The notes: generated by a model not told the origin, from the letters alone. A stretch of DNA of 50,915 nt from CAKRJP01 sp963589425 (GCA_963589425.1 CAVAKZ010000013.1:1-50915); one strand, 5' to 3'; counted from the stretch's first letter, positions 42,059-50,611 are shown. Numbers and translations: made by a program.

Positions 42059-43603
42059 ATGAGGATTGTAATTGTAGATGATGAATATGTTATTCGTCAG
42101 GAAATGTGCGAGGCAATTGAAGAGATAAGCTCAGCCTATGAGATTGTCGGGGTGGCGCAAAATGGCCAGGAGGGCTTAGATATTATTCGAAGCAGCAGGC
42201 CGGACCTGGTGATCACGGATATCCATATGCCTATGATGGATGGCTTTACCATGCTTTCCTTTGTTCGAGCGGAACATATCGACTGTAAAGTAATTGTATT
42301 AAGTAATCATGCGGACTTTGCCCTTGCAAGGAGGGCTATGGCCCTTGGGGTTTGGGATTATCTTTGTAAAATCGATGTAGGGGACAATACTGTGGAGGAA
42401 TTTGCCCCTATTCTGTCTGGGATTCAAGAGGAAATTCGAAAAGAGCAAACTAGGGAAAAAATATTAGACCTGGAGCATTTGCTATTAAATATTTTGACAG
42501 GTGTTTTGGAAATGGATAAGAGCCTGGAGAAATATCTAAAAGAATCTTATGGAATTTCAGAGGATAGTCCAATGGTTCTCTATAAGGTAACCATGAAGGA
42601 AAATTATGAAACCTATGGGAATATGGCTAGTCGAATGCTTAAGGATGTGGCAAGCCACCAAAAAGCCGCCAAGTCCTATGTGTTAACTGTTTCCGGAATT
42701 AAAACCATTCTAATGGTATCTTATGACGTGCAGGATTTGGATGATTTCTATGAGCGGTTTCGAGGAATTGTCACCCCTATGCTTTCTAATGAAATTAAGG
42801 GACAGCTGATTTGTTCCTATGGGGAGTGTGCAGGATTTTCGGAAGCGAAAAAGACCATGCTACAGATGATGGAAGATGAGGAATGGAAACTTCTACTTGG
42901 TCGGGGCCACATGATCAGCCAAAGAGAGCTAAAACACATGGACCTAGGCACCATGAGGTATCCTTATTATTTGGGAACGGATATAAAAAATGCCATTATG
43001 TCTGGGGATAGGGAGCTCTATATAAAGGGGTTGCGCAAATATAGATATTACTGCGTGGAGAACCGTTATAGCCCGGGAGATATTAAAGAGGTAATGATTC
43101 GATGTTTTTTTAATGTAATGCGTCTTGCAACAGTAAGCGGACAGGTAGAAGAATTGCCTAGCATCCGGCATTGGATCCGTCAGATCGAGCAGGCCCTTAG
43201 CTGGTCTGAGATCAGAAATAGTTTCCTGGCTTTTTTTGATTATATCCAGGGACCTGAGGAAAAACAGGAAGAGTACTCAAGCCTGGTAAAAACAGCGCTG
43301 GCCATGATCAAAGAATATTTTAACCAGGGAATCTCCTTAGGGGAGATTGCAAAAGAGTTGAATGTGACAGAGGCTTATCTTAGTACGCAATTAAAAAAAG
43401 AGACAGGAAAATATTTTACAGAGATTGTAAAAAACTATCGAATTCCTTTGGCAAAGAAACTTTTGATCAGCACTTCTATGAAGCTTACAGATATTGCAAA
43501 ACAGGTGGGATATTCCGATGCCAAGTACATGAGCAAGGTCTTTAAAGAGGAAGTTGGGATGCTTCCTGCAGAGTATCGCAAAAAAAACAATTTACCACGG
43601 TAA
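42059..43603 (+). CDS. Orphan YesN-type response regulator with AraC domain
   Basis: 514 residues. Receiver with VDDEYVIRQE and phospho-acceptor D54 in LVITDIHMPMMDG; a lysine-containing switch strand (WDYLCKI) resembles the conserved K; then a long variable middle region and C-terminal AraC helices (SLGEIAKELNVTEAYLSTQL, KLTDIAKQVGYSDAKYMSKVF). Its relative at 7841-9439 sits in an operon with its kinase, but no kinase gene is adjacent here. Starts at the ATG after tandem GAGGAT repeats. Target genes are unknown; the neighbours give no hint beyond stress and envelope genes. Confidence 0.92.
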   Translation: MRIVIVDDEYVIRQEMCEAIEEISSAYEIVGVAQNGQEGLDIIRSSRPDLVITDIHMPMMDGFTMLSFVRAEHIDCKVIVLSNHADFALARRAMALGVWDYLCKIDVGDNTVEEFAPILSGIQEEIRKEQTREKILDLEHLLLNILTGVLEMDKSLEKYLKESYGISEDSPMVLYKVTMKENYETYGNMASRMLKDVASHQKAAKSYVLTVSGIKTILMVSYDVQDLDDFYERFRGIVTPMLSNEIKGQLICSYGECAGFSEAKKTMLQMMEDEEWKLLLGRGHMISQRELKHMDLGTMRYPYYLGTDIKNAIMSGDRELYIKGLRKYRYYCVENRYSPGDIKEVMIRCFFNVMRLATVSGQVEELPSIRHWIRQIEQALSWSEIRNSFLAFFDYIQGPEEKQEEYSSLVKTALAMIKEYFNQGISLGEIAKELNVTEAYLSTQLKKETGKYFTEIVKNYRIPLAKKLLISTSMKLTDIAKQVGYSDAKYMSKVFKEEVGMLPAEYRKKNNLPR

Positions 43604-43736
43604 AGGACTAAAAAATTACACCTTTTAAAAAAATTTACTCCTTTTTTCAAAAATAAAATATGCTACTATAAGCATTGTGATAAGGATTTCACAGAAAACC
43701 AGATGCACAAATTTTAAGAAGAAGGGAGAGATCAAC

Positions 43737-43967
43737 ATGACTACTAAAAAAGTAGTGTTTCACAGTTTGGATGATATGCTCGAATTTGTAAAGGTTGTTG
43801 AAAAGTATCCATACCGCATGAGCATGCGTCAAGGCAGATTTGTGGTGGATGCAAGATCGTTATTGTCATTGGTCAATCTTGGATTTAAAGAGGAGATTGA
43901 ACTTAGAGTCAATGCGGAAGATTGTGGAAATTTGTGGCATGACATCAGCAAGTATGTCGCTGCATAA
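43737..43967 (+). CDS. Small HPr-like protein without the active-site histidine (second copy)
   Basis: 76 residues from the ATG at 43737, after GAAGGGAGA; an upstream in-frame GTG (43677) is rejected. By eye it aligns with HPr from about residue 22: the stretch VVDARSLLSLVNLGFKEEIE matches the VNLKSIMGVMSLG region, with a serine at the Ser46 place, and ends in a helix (CGNLWHDISKYVAA). The His15 loop is missing. It shares this layout with the protein at 28476-28715 though the two are not close in sequence. Own terminator downstream. Confidence 0.65.
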   Translation: MTTKKVVFHSLDDMLEFVKVVEKYPYRMSMRQGRFVVDARSLLSLVNLGFKEEIELRVNAEDCGNLWHDISKYVAA

Positions 43968-44037
43968 TTTTTGATTAATATGCAGGATATACTAGAAAAA
44001 ATTATAGTTATACATACTAGTTAAGGATATATACCAA

Positions 44038-44076
44038 GGGAGAGTTTTGTCTTTTTAGGCAGGACTCTCTTTTTTG
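44038..44076 (+). terminator. Terminator after the second HPr-like gene
   Basis: GGGAGAGTTTTG pairs with CAGGACTCTCT (two G-T pairs) around a T-rich loop, followed by six T. Confidence 0.8.
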
Positions 44077-44143
44077 TAAAAGAGTTGTTTGAAGGAGGAT
44101 TCTTTCTTGTATTGTCTTGAAAAGTAGGGGCAGGAGAATTATA

Positions 44144-44188
44144 ATGGTTAATAGATTAACAAGATTGTGCGAGGAGGTTGCGAAATGA
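44144..44188 (+). CDS. Possible 14-codon leader peptide before the iminopeptidase
   Basis: ATG at 44144, seven bases after AGGAG, opens MVNRLTRLCEEVAK and stops at TGA 44186-44188, overlapping the next gene's ATG (ATGA). It could couple translation to the peptidase. The short length allows chance, and the downstream gene also has its own GAGGAGG inside this frame. Confidence 0.3.
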   Translation: MVNRLTRLCEEVAK

Positions 44189-45069
44189 AGATTACAGAAG
44201 GATATATGCCTTATTTGGGGTATAAGACATATTACCGAATTGTTGGGGAAAAGACAGGTGACAAAAAGCCCTTAGTGCTATTGCATGGTGGACCGGGATC
44301 AGCTCACAATTATTTTGAGGTATTGGATCGCCTGGCAGAAGAAGACGGCCGTCAGCTGATTATGTATGATCAGATTGGCTGCGGAGAATCCTACGTGGAG
44401 AATCGACCGGATCTTTGGACTTCTAAGACTTGGGTGGAGGAACTGATCGCCCTAAGAGAGCATTTGGGCTTGGATGAGATTCACCTGTTGGGACAATCCT
44501 GGGGTGGAATGCTGCTTTTGGATTATGCATGTAACTATAAGCCTGAGGGATTAAAGAGTTTAATACTTTCCAGTACCCTGCCGGCATCTTGGATGTGGGG
44601 AATTGAGCAGCATCGTATGATTAAGGAGCTGCCTAAGGAGATGCAGGATGCTATTGAGAAGGCTACAGCTATTAATGATTATAGTGATCCGGTATACCAG
44701 GCGGCAGAAGCTGAGTATATGAGTCGCCACTGCAGTGGACCGGTGACAGAGGAGTCTCCGGAATGTCTTCGCAGACCGGTACAAAAGGGAGGAGAATCCT
44801 ATGTAGTAGGTTGGGGACCCAACGAATATACTCCTATGGGAACCTTGAAGGATTACGATGTGACAGAGCAATTAAAGGATATCAAGGAGCCGTCCTTGGT
44901 CATCAACGGCGGAAATGACCTGTGTACGCCTTATATTGCAAAATATATGTATGATCGAATTCCAAATTCCAGATGGGAACTGTTTAGGACCAGTCGCCAT
45001 ATGTGCTTTGTAGAAGAAAATGACAAGTATGTAGAGCTTATGAAGGAATGGCTCAATCAGAATGACTAA
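44185..45069 (+). CDS. pip: Proline iminopeptidase family alpha/beta hydrolase
   Basis: 294 residues from the ATG at 44185, seven bases after GAGGAGG; the in-frame GTG at 44167 is rejected. S33 peptidase: HGGPGSAHNYF oxyanion motif, nucleophile S105 in GQSWGGM, D245 in INGGNDLCTP and H272 in SRHMCF form the catalytic triad, with a lid insertion between. It likely removes N-terminal proline or other residues from peptides in the cytoplasm; family members vary in substrate, and it could be a different amino-terminal hydrolase. No signal peptide. Single gene with a strong terminator. Confidence 0.9.
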   Translation: MKITEGYMPYLGYKTYYRIVGEKTGDKKPLVLLHGGPGSAHNYFEVLDRLAEEDGRQLIMYDQIGCGESYVENRPDLWTSKTWVEELIALREHLGLDEIHLLGQSWGGMLLLDYACNYKPEGLKSLILSSTLPASWMWGIEQHRMIKELPKEMQDAIEKATAINDYSDPVYQAAEAEYMSRHCSGPVTEESPECLRRPVQKGGESYVVGWGPNEYTPMGTLKDYDVTEQLKDIKEPSLVINGGNDLCTPYIAKYMYDRIPNSRWELFRTSRHMCFVEENDKYVELMKEWLNQND

Positions 45070-45113
45070 CAATCAGAGCTAAAAAAAGAGAAAGAATTAG
45101 AGATAAAAATAAA

Positions 45114-45165
45114 AAAGCCCGGACAGGAAAAAGGATTTTTAATCTGCTGTCCGGGCTTTGTTTAT
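45114..45165. terminator. Bidirectional terminator between pip and pduL
   Basis: AAAGCCCGGACAG (45114-45126) and CTGTCCGGGCTTT (45147-45159) form a perfect 13-bp stem with a 20-nt loop; T-rich stretches follow on both strands. Downstream, CCTATTACAT occurs at 45188-45197 and 45221-45230 with a partial copy between, a small degenerate repeat. Confidence 0.88.
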
Positions 45166-45224
45166 TTTATGCGAATACATTTTCATGCCTATTACATTTT
45201 TATGTGTATTACATTCTATACCTA

Positions 45225-45869
45225 TTACATCCTGCGAATACCGGCTTGAAGTTCTTCTGCCCACTTTTGCAGGGAATAGGTAGTTCCGTTGAAAAGCTTT
45301 AAAATGGTTCCGGTGGGGGAGTTGTCGTTGGCAAAGGCGTTGGCTTCGTCAGTGTCTACGTGCATGGCCAAGTCATAATTTGGACTCACCCTGACAATTA
45401 CATCAGAAAAAATCAGAGACCTTTCGAAACTTTGGGTAATAACGAATACATTATCATTATTTTTTACACGAAGCTGGGCTGCCTGCACGGGATTCATGTG
45501 AATATGGCGCTTGGCTACGATTACTCCGTGATCTAAGCTTACACTGCCCACGGGGCCGATAAGAGTGCAGCCAGGTGTATCTGCAGTTTCTCCGGATTGA
45601 CGAATAAGACCGGGGATCCCGATTTTTCTGGAGTCTGTCATGGAAATCTCTACTTGGGTCTCATCTCTGAAAGGGCCTAGAATAGACACCTTGTCAAAAG
45701 TTCCCTTAGGCCCCTTTACCACAACATGCTGGTTGGAGGCAAATTGCCCCGGTTGACTGAGATATTTTTTAACGGTAAGTTCTGCTCCCTGGCCGAATAA
45801 TTGTTCAAAATCTTCTTTTGTAACGTGCACATGTCTGGCACTGGTTTCAATAGGAATTTTCTTTGGCAT
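45225..45869 (-). CDS. pduL: PduL-type phosphate propanoyltransferase/phosphotransacetylase
   Basis: 214 residues. PduL swaps acyl groups between CoA and phosphate using zinc ions bound by histidines. Both His-rich motifs are present: ETSARHVHVTKEDF at residues 8-21 and VAKRHIHMNPVQA near 118. The N terminus starts MPKKIPIETSARH with no encapsulation peptide, and no microcompartment genes lie nearby, so it is probably a cytoplasmic enzyme for acetyl-phosphate or propionyl-phosphate formation, substituting for or adding to Pta. Substrate chain length is not decidable. Confidence 0.92.
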   Translation of the reverse strand: MPKKIPIETSARHVHVTKEDFEQLFGQGAELTVKKYLSQPGQFASNQHVVVKGPKGTFDKVSILGPFRDETQVEISMTDSRKIGIPGLIRQSGETADTPGCTLIGPVGSVSLDHGVIVAKRHIHMNPVQAAQLRVKNNDNVFVITQSFERSLIFSDVIVRVSPNYDLAMHVDTDEANAFANDNSPTGTILKLFNGTTYSLQKWAEELQAGIRRM

Positions 45870-46016
45870 AGTATAAAACCTTTCTTCTCAATAGCCTCAT
45901 TCTAGCAAAGGAATGTTCTTTTTTCAATCCGATACTTTTCTTTTAAAGGATTTTCCCCTATAATAAAGTTTAAAACGAAAGTTTCCAGGCACGAAAAGGA
46001 AAGGAGGCACAACTTT

Positions 46017-46265
46017 ATGATGGACCAGGTTTTAGAATTCATGGACATAGCAAAGGGGACTGCCAAGGATTGGGGGCAGGAATTATCCGGATTTTTTAAG
46101 AGAGATTGGACTACTACAGAAAAAGTTTTGCTCTTATTGGTATGCTTGCTCTTGGGCATGGTTACCGGCATGAAGCATGGAAAGAAAAGAAGTATTACTA
46201 TTGGATGTAACAATGGTAATCATAGTGGAGATATCTACGAAGCTCCCTGCGAATATGAAGAATAG
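46017..46265 (+). CDS. Small single-pass membrane protein upstream of glnA
   Basis: 82 residues, ATG at 46017 (or 46020), after AAAGGAGG, with a TATAAT at 45959-45964. The N-terminal half is amphipathic and helical (LEFMDIAKGTAKDWGQELSG), one helix spans about 38-54 (KVLLLLVCLLLGMVTGM), and the C-terminal tail is basic then acidic (HGKKRSITIGCNNGNHSG). No known family. The strong ribosome binding site supports real expression. A terminator separates it from glnA. Confidence 0.75.
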   Translation: MMDQVLEFMDIAKGTAKDWGQELSGFFKRDWTTTEKVLLLLVCLLLGMVTGMKHGKKRSITIGCNNGNHSGDIYEAPCEYEE

Positions 46266-46289
46266 TTAAGATTATTGAGTAAAGAAACG

Positions 46290-46330
46290 AAGGCGTTTTC
46301 ATATGTTAAGGTATGAGAGCGCCCTTTTTT
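46290..46330 (+). terminator. Terminator/attenuator-like hairpin before glnA
   Basis: AAGGCGTTTTCATA pairs with TATGAGAGCGCCCTT (one bulge, G-T pairs) around an 8-nt loop, followed by six T. It ends 29 bp before glnA, so it either terminates the small upstream gene or acts as a conditional terminator in a glnA leader. Confidence 0.75.
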
Positions 46331-46358
46331 AAAAGAAAATTACAGCCTAGGAGGATAT

Positions 46359-47693
46359 ATGAAGAAGCATTACAAGCCAAGAGATATTATAAAAATGGTA
46401 GAAGATGAGGATGTGGGATTTATTCGCCTTCAGTTTACAGATATTTATGGAACATTGAAAAATGTGGCCATTACTACAAACCAGTTAAAACAGGCCTTGA
46501 ATAACGAGATTATGTTTGATGGCTCTGCCATTGAGGGATTTGCCAGAGTGGAAGATTCCGATATGTACCTGTATCCGGACGTGGATAGTTTTGAGATTTT
46601 TCCATGGAGACCCCAACAGGGAAAGGTAGCCAGACTCTTATGCGATGTATATAATACAGACCGGACACCTTATGAAAGTGACCCGAGATACATTCTAAAG
46701 AAGGTGTTAGAGGAGTTAGACGAGGAAGGTTACCAGTTTGATGTAGGGCCAGAATGTGAGTTTTTCTTGTTCCATACAGATGATGATGGACTTCCTACCA
46801 CCAGAACCCATGAGAGGGCCGGATATTTTGACATTGGACCTTTGGATTTAGGGGAAAATGCGAGAAGAGACATGGTACTTACTCTGGAAGATATGGGCTT
46901 TGAAGTGGAGGCCTCCCATCACGAGGGAGCACCTGCCCAGCATGAAATCGATTTTAAATATGAGGACGCTTTGAGCACTGCAGACAATATTATGACCTTT
47001 AAATTGGTAGTCAAGACCATTGCAAAGCGCCATGGTCTGCATGCCACCTTTATGCCCAAGCCTAAGGAAGGGGTAAATGGTTCCGGAATGCATATTAACA
47101 TGTCTCTTAGCAGGGATGGAATTAATATTTTCCAGGATCCTAAGGATGAAAATGGCTTAAGCCAGGAGGCTTATTATTTCATCGGAGGCCTTATGAAGCA
47201 TATGAAGGCCATTACCTTTATTACCAATCCTTTGGTGAATTCCTATAAGCGATTGACGCCGGGATATGAGGCACCAGTATATCTGGCCTGGTCTTTGAAG
47301 AACCGGTCTCCTTTGATCCGTATTCCAAGCAGCAGAGGGGAACTTACAAGAATTGAACTTCGAAGCCCGGATTCGGCAGCTAATCCCTACCTGTCCCTGG
47401 CTGTATGCCTGGCAGCAGGACTGGATGGTATCCGCAATGAGATCCTTCCACCGGCCAGCGTAGATACCAATATCTATAACATGACAGATGAAGAAAGATC
47501 GGCAGCAGGAATTGAGAAACTTCCAAGAAACTTAAAAGAAGCTGCGGAAGAATTCAAAAAAGATGATATTATTCGAAAAGTCTTGGGAGAAGATCTCTCC
47601 AGAAAATATTTAAAAGCGAAAGAAAAGGAGTATGAGGACTATCAGTCCAGCATTTCTGAGTGGGAACTGAATCGATATTTACATATTATTTAA
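46359..47693 (+). CDS. glnA: Glutamine synthetase type I
   Basis: 444 residues, the length of the Gram-positive GSI-alpha type. Makes glutamine from glutamate, ammonia and ATP. FTDIYGTLKNVAI, MFDGSAIEGFARVEDSDMYL, GPECEFFLF, APAQHEIDFKY, NGSGMHINMSLS and NPYLSLAVCLAAGLDGI are all in place. GGAGG lies before the ATG. It is followed 18 bp downstream by an ANTAR regulator, a pairing known from solventogenic Clostridium where that regulator controls nitrogen genes by antitermination. Confidence 0.97.
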   Translation: MKKHYKPRDIIKMVEDEDVGFIRLQFTDIYGTLKNVAITTNQLKQALNNEIMFDGSAIEGFARVEDSDMYLYPDVDSFEIFPWRPQQGKVARLLCDVYNTDRTPYESDPRYILKKVLEELDEEGYQFDVGPECEFFLFHTDDDGLPTTRTHERAGYFDIGPLDLGENARRDMVLTLEDMGFEVEASHHEGAPAQHEIDFKYEDALSTADNIMTFKLVVKTIAKRHGLHATFMPKPKEGVNGSGMHINMSLSRDGINIFQDPKDENGLSQEAYYFIGGLMKHMKAITFITNPLVNSYKRLTPGYEAPVYLAWSLKNRSPLIRIPSSRGELTRIELRSPDSAANPYLSLAVCLAAGLDGIRNEILPPASVDTNIYNMTDEERSAAGIEKLPRNLKEAAEEFKKDDIIRKVLGEDLSRKYLKAKEKEYEDYQSSISEWELNRYLHII

Positions 47694-47711
47694 AAGGCAG
47701 GAGGAAATGGT

Positions 47712-48260
47712 TTGGTTGGTATTATAGTGGTATTTCCAAATAAGGATAATGCAACCAATATACGGAACCTCTTGACGCGCGGGGGAATGACGGTTGCCGG
47801 AGTTTGCACTACAGGGGCACAGGCGATTCAATATGCGGATATGCAGGATGAGGGAATCGTTGTTTGTGGATATAAACTGAAGGATATGATGTATACGGAT
47901 CTTCGGGAATATTTGCCGGATACCTTTGAGATGCTTTTGATTGCATCTAAGGATAAATGGAGCAGCGGAGATGTCAATGGTGTGGTGGGCTTATCTATGC
48001 CTATTAAGGTATATGACCTAATGAACACCATGGATATGATGCTGCGAAATATGACCAAGAAGCGAAAAAAGAGAAAGTTAGAGCAAAAGAATCGAACGCC
48101 GGAACAGCAGGAACTGATTAAGCGGGCGAAACTTCTTTTGATGGAACGTAACAATATGTCTGAGGGAGAAGCCCACAAATACCTTCAGAAAAACAGCATG
48201 GATAGTGGTACGAATATGGTTGAGACAGCCCAGATGGTTCTTAGTATCATGGCAGAATAA
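47712..48260 (+). CDS. ANTAR-domain antiterminator with degenerate receiver
   Basis: 182 residues from a TTG at 47712, seven bases after AGGAGG. N-terminal receiver-like fold (VGIIVVFPNKDNATNIRNLL) in which the usual acidic pair is replaced by Phe-Pro-Asn and the phospho-acceptor strand reads GIVVCGYKLKDM with no Asp, so it probably is not phosphorylated. A basic coiled linker (KKRKKRKLEQKNR) leads to the C-terminal three-helix ANTAR RNA-binding domain (about 127-180; LIKRAKLLLMERNNMSEGEA). Likely an RNA-binding antiterminator for nitrogen genes, cotranscribed with glnA. Confidence 0.92.
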   Translation: MVGIIVVFPNKDNATNIRNLLTRGGMTVAGVCTTGAQAIQYADMQDEGIVVCGYKLKDMMYTDLREYLPDTFEMLLIASKDKWSSGDVNGVVGLSMPIKVYDLMNTMDMMLRNMTKKRKKRKLEQKNRTPEQQELIKRAKLLLMERNNMSEGEAHKYLQKNSMDSGTNMVETAQMVLSIMAE

Positions 48261-48370
48261 AATGCAAGGTTCACGGAGAAGTATCTTTGTGGTAAGATAA
48301 GGGTAACTGCTTGAAATCAGATGCCTACATTTGATCAAACGGTTAAGGTGAAAAGAGGAGATCATATAGA

Positions 48371-49246
48371 ATGAAATTTACAAAAATGCATGGAATAGGA
48401 AATGACTATGTCTATGTAAATGGTTTCGAAGAGAAGGTGGATGATCCGGCCAAGGTGTCGGAGTTTGTCAGTGACAGACATATGGGAATTGGATCTGATG
48501 GTTTGATTATGATCAATCCATCTAAGCAGGCAGATTTTGAAATGGCTATGTATAATGCAGATGGTTCCCGTGGGGAGATGTGCGGCAACGGAATCCGTTG
48601 TGTTGCAAAATATGTCTATGATTATGGCCTTACAGACAAGACGCAGATTTCTGTTGAGACCTTGGGAGGCATTAAATACTTAGACCTTACAGTGGAAGAT
48701 GGAAAGGTTGCTTTGGTTAAGGTGGACATGGGAGCGCCGGAACTTCAGGCGGAAAAAATCCCTATTGTTATGGAGGGCTATGAGCCTGGAACAGGTGAGG
48801 AAGGCACTGTTGTAGATGCCCCCATCGAAGTGGATGGAAAGGTTTATCATATGACAGGGGTTTCCATGGGAAATCCCCATGATGTTATTTACTTAGATGA
48901 AGAAGAGACACTTAAAGATTTAGAGATCGAGAAAATTGGTCCTAAATTTGAGAATCACAAGAGGTTTCCAAAGCGCATCAATACAGAATTTGTCAAGGTA
49001 TTAGATAGAAATACTGTAGAAATGAGAGTCTGGGAGAGGGGATCAGGAGAGACCCTGGCTTGTGGGACAGGAGCCTGCGCTGTGGCAGTATCCAGCATCC
49101 TGAATGGATTTACTGATCGGGAGCTGACAGTGAAACTCTTAGGCGGTGATCTGAAGATTAAATGGGATAAAGAAAGTGGTCATGTATTTATGACTGGACC
49201 GGCTACTGTTGTATTTGATGGAGAAATTAAATTGCCATCATTATAG
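48371..49246 (+). CDS. dapF: Diaminopimelate epimerase
   Basis: 291 residues. Converts LL- to meso-diaminopimelate for lysine and peptidoglycan. KMHGIGNDYVYVNGF at the N terminus and the two catalytic cysteines C71 (GEMCGNGIRC) and C231 (LACGTGACA). A slightly longer middle loop (about 120-150, EGYEPGTGEEGTVVDAP) than in enterobacterial DapF. Followed by dapL, whose product is its substrate. Confidence 0.96.
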   Translation: MKFTKMHGIGNDYVYVNGFEEKVDDPAKVSEFVSDRHMGIGSDGLIMINPSKQADFEMAMYNADGSRGEMCGNGIRCVAKYVYDYGLTDKTQISVETLGGIKYLDLTVEDGKVALVKVDMGAPELQAEKIPIVMEGYEPGTGEEGTVVDAPIEVDGKVYHMTGVSMGNPHDVIYLDEEETLKDLEIEKIGPKFENHKRFPKRINTEFVKVLDRNTVEMRVWERGSGETLACGTGACAVAVSSILNGFTDRELTVKLLGGDLKIKWDKESGHVFMTGPATVVFDGEIKLPSL

Positions 49247-49362
49247 GGTAAGAGGGGCAACGACTTGTATGCCAGGATATAGGCAATGACTATAAAGTTA
49301 CTACTATTATAGGCCTTGCATTATATTTATAAAATTGAAAACAAAAAATAAGGAGAGTTATT

Positions 49363-50577
49363 ATGTTTAAAGTAAACCAGGACTATTTAAAATTGCCCGG
49401 AAGTTATCTTTTCTCTACTATTGGGAAGAAAGTAGCTGCCTTTCAGGAGGCAAATCCGGATAAGACTATCATTCGTTTGGGAATCGGTGATGTTACCCAG
49501 CCATTAGCACCGGCCTTGATCGAAAGCCTTCACGGAGCAGTAGATGAGATGGCTCACGCAGAGACCTTCCGTGGATACGCACCGGACCTTGGATATGAAT
49601 TCCTTAGAAGTGCTATGGCAAAGAATGATTACCAGGCAAGAGGATGCGATATCCAGGCAGATGAAATCTTTATTTCTGATGGAGCAAAGTGTGATTCCGG
49701 TAATATTCAGGAGATTTTTGCAAAGGATAACAAGATTGCAGTCTGCGATCCGGTTTACCCTGTATATGTAGACACCAATGTTATGGCAGGCCGTACCGGT
49801 GTTTATGATGCCAAGAAAGAGACCTGGAGCGACGTTATCTATATGCCTTGTACAAAGGAGACAAATTTTGCACCAGAGCTTCCAAAGGAGACACCGGACA
49901 TTATTTATCTGTGCTTCCCCAACAATCCTACCGGATCTACTATTACAAAGGATGAACTGCAAAAATGGGTAGATTATGCAAATAAGGTAGGAGCTGTTAT
50001 TATCTATGATGCGGCTTATGAGGCTTATATCTCAGAAGAAAATGTTCCGCATACCATTTATGAGTGCCAGGGAGCAAGAACCTGCGCCATCGAGCTTCGA
50101 AGCTTTTCAAAGAATGCAGGATTTACAGGTGTGAGACTTGGAGCTACTGTAATTCCAAAGGATATTAAGGACGGAGACGTAACCTTACATAGCCTCTGGG
50201 CAAGAAGACATGGAACAAAATACAATGGAGCACCTTACATCGTACAGAGAGCCGGAGAGGCTGTATATTCTGAAGCAGGCCAGGCTCAGCTTAAGGAGCA
50301 GATCGCTTACTATATGAACAATGCAAAGGTAATCTCCCAGGGACTTAAGGATGCCGGATACAATGTATCAGGTGGTGTAAATGCGCCATACATCTGGCTG
50401 GAGGTTCCTAGCGGAATGACTTCTTGGGAGTTCTTTGACTTCTTGCTGGAGAAGGCAAATGTAGTAGGAACACCTGGATCAGGATTTGGACCAAGCGGAG
50501 AAGGATACTTTAGACTGACTGCCTTTGGTTCTTTGGAGAATACAAAGGCTGCTATTGAGCGAATTAAAGCTATCTAG
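49363..50577 (+). CDS. dapL: LL-diaminopimelate aminotransferase
   Basis: 404 residues, PLP fold-type I. Forms LL-diaminopimelate in one step from tetrahydrodipicolinate, bypassing the acyl routes. Motifs: FSTIGKKVAAFQEANPDKT, IIRLGIGDVTQPL, FISDGAKCDSGNIQEIF, YLCFPNNPTGSTITKDEL, SFSKNAGFTGVRLG with the PLP lysine K250, and the C-terminal PGSGFGPSGEGYFRLTAFG. TAAGGAG precedes the ATG. Together with dapF it marks the DapL variant found in Clostridia, plants and Chlamydia. Confidence 0.96.
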   Translation: MFKVNQDYLKLPGSYLFSTIGKKVAAFQEANPDKTIIRLGIGDVTQPLAPALIESLHGAVDEMAHAETFRGYAPDLGYEFLRSAMAKNDYQARGCDIQADEIFISDGAKCDSGNIQEIFAKDNKIAVCDPVYPVYVDTNVMAGRTGVYDAKKETWSDVIYMPCTKETNFAPELPKETPDIIYLCFPNNPTGSTITKDELQKWVDYANKVGAVIIYDAAYEAYISEENVPHTIYECQGARTCAIELRSFSKNAGFTGVRLGATVIPKDIKDGDVTLHSLWARRHGTKYNGAPYIVQRAGEAVYSEAGQAQLKEQIAYYMNNAKVISQGLKDAGYNVSGGVNAPYIWLEVPSGMTSWEFFDFLLEKANVVGTPGSGFGPSGEGYFRLTAFGSLENTKAAIERIKAI

Positions 50578-50611
50578 GAATTGCTTTTTTGATCAACTGA
50601 TTTTTACATAG

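Noticed and set aside
45171..45240. CRISPR-like or phage attachment repeats between pip and pduL
   Set aside because: The CCTATTACAT copies are too short, irregular and AT-rich, without spacers of constant length; no integrase or cas gene is nearby.
46290..46330. Classic ANTAR target RNA (two hairpins with A1/G4 hexaloops) before glnA
   Set aside because: Only one hairpin was found and its loop is eight bases without the A-n-n-G pattern.
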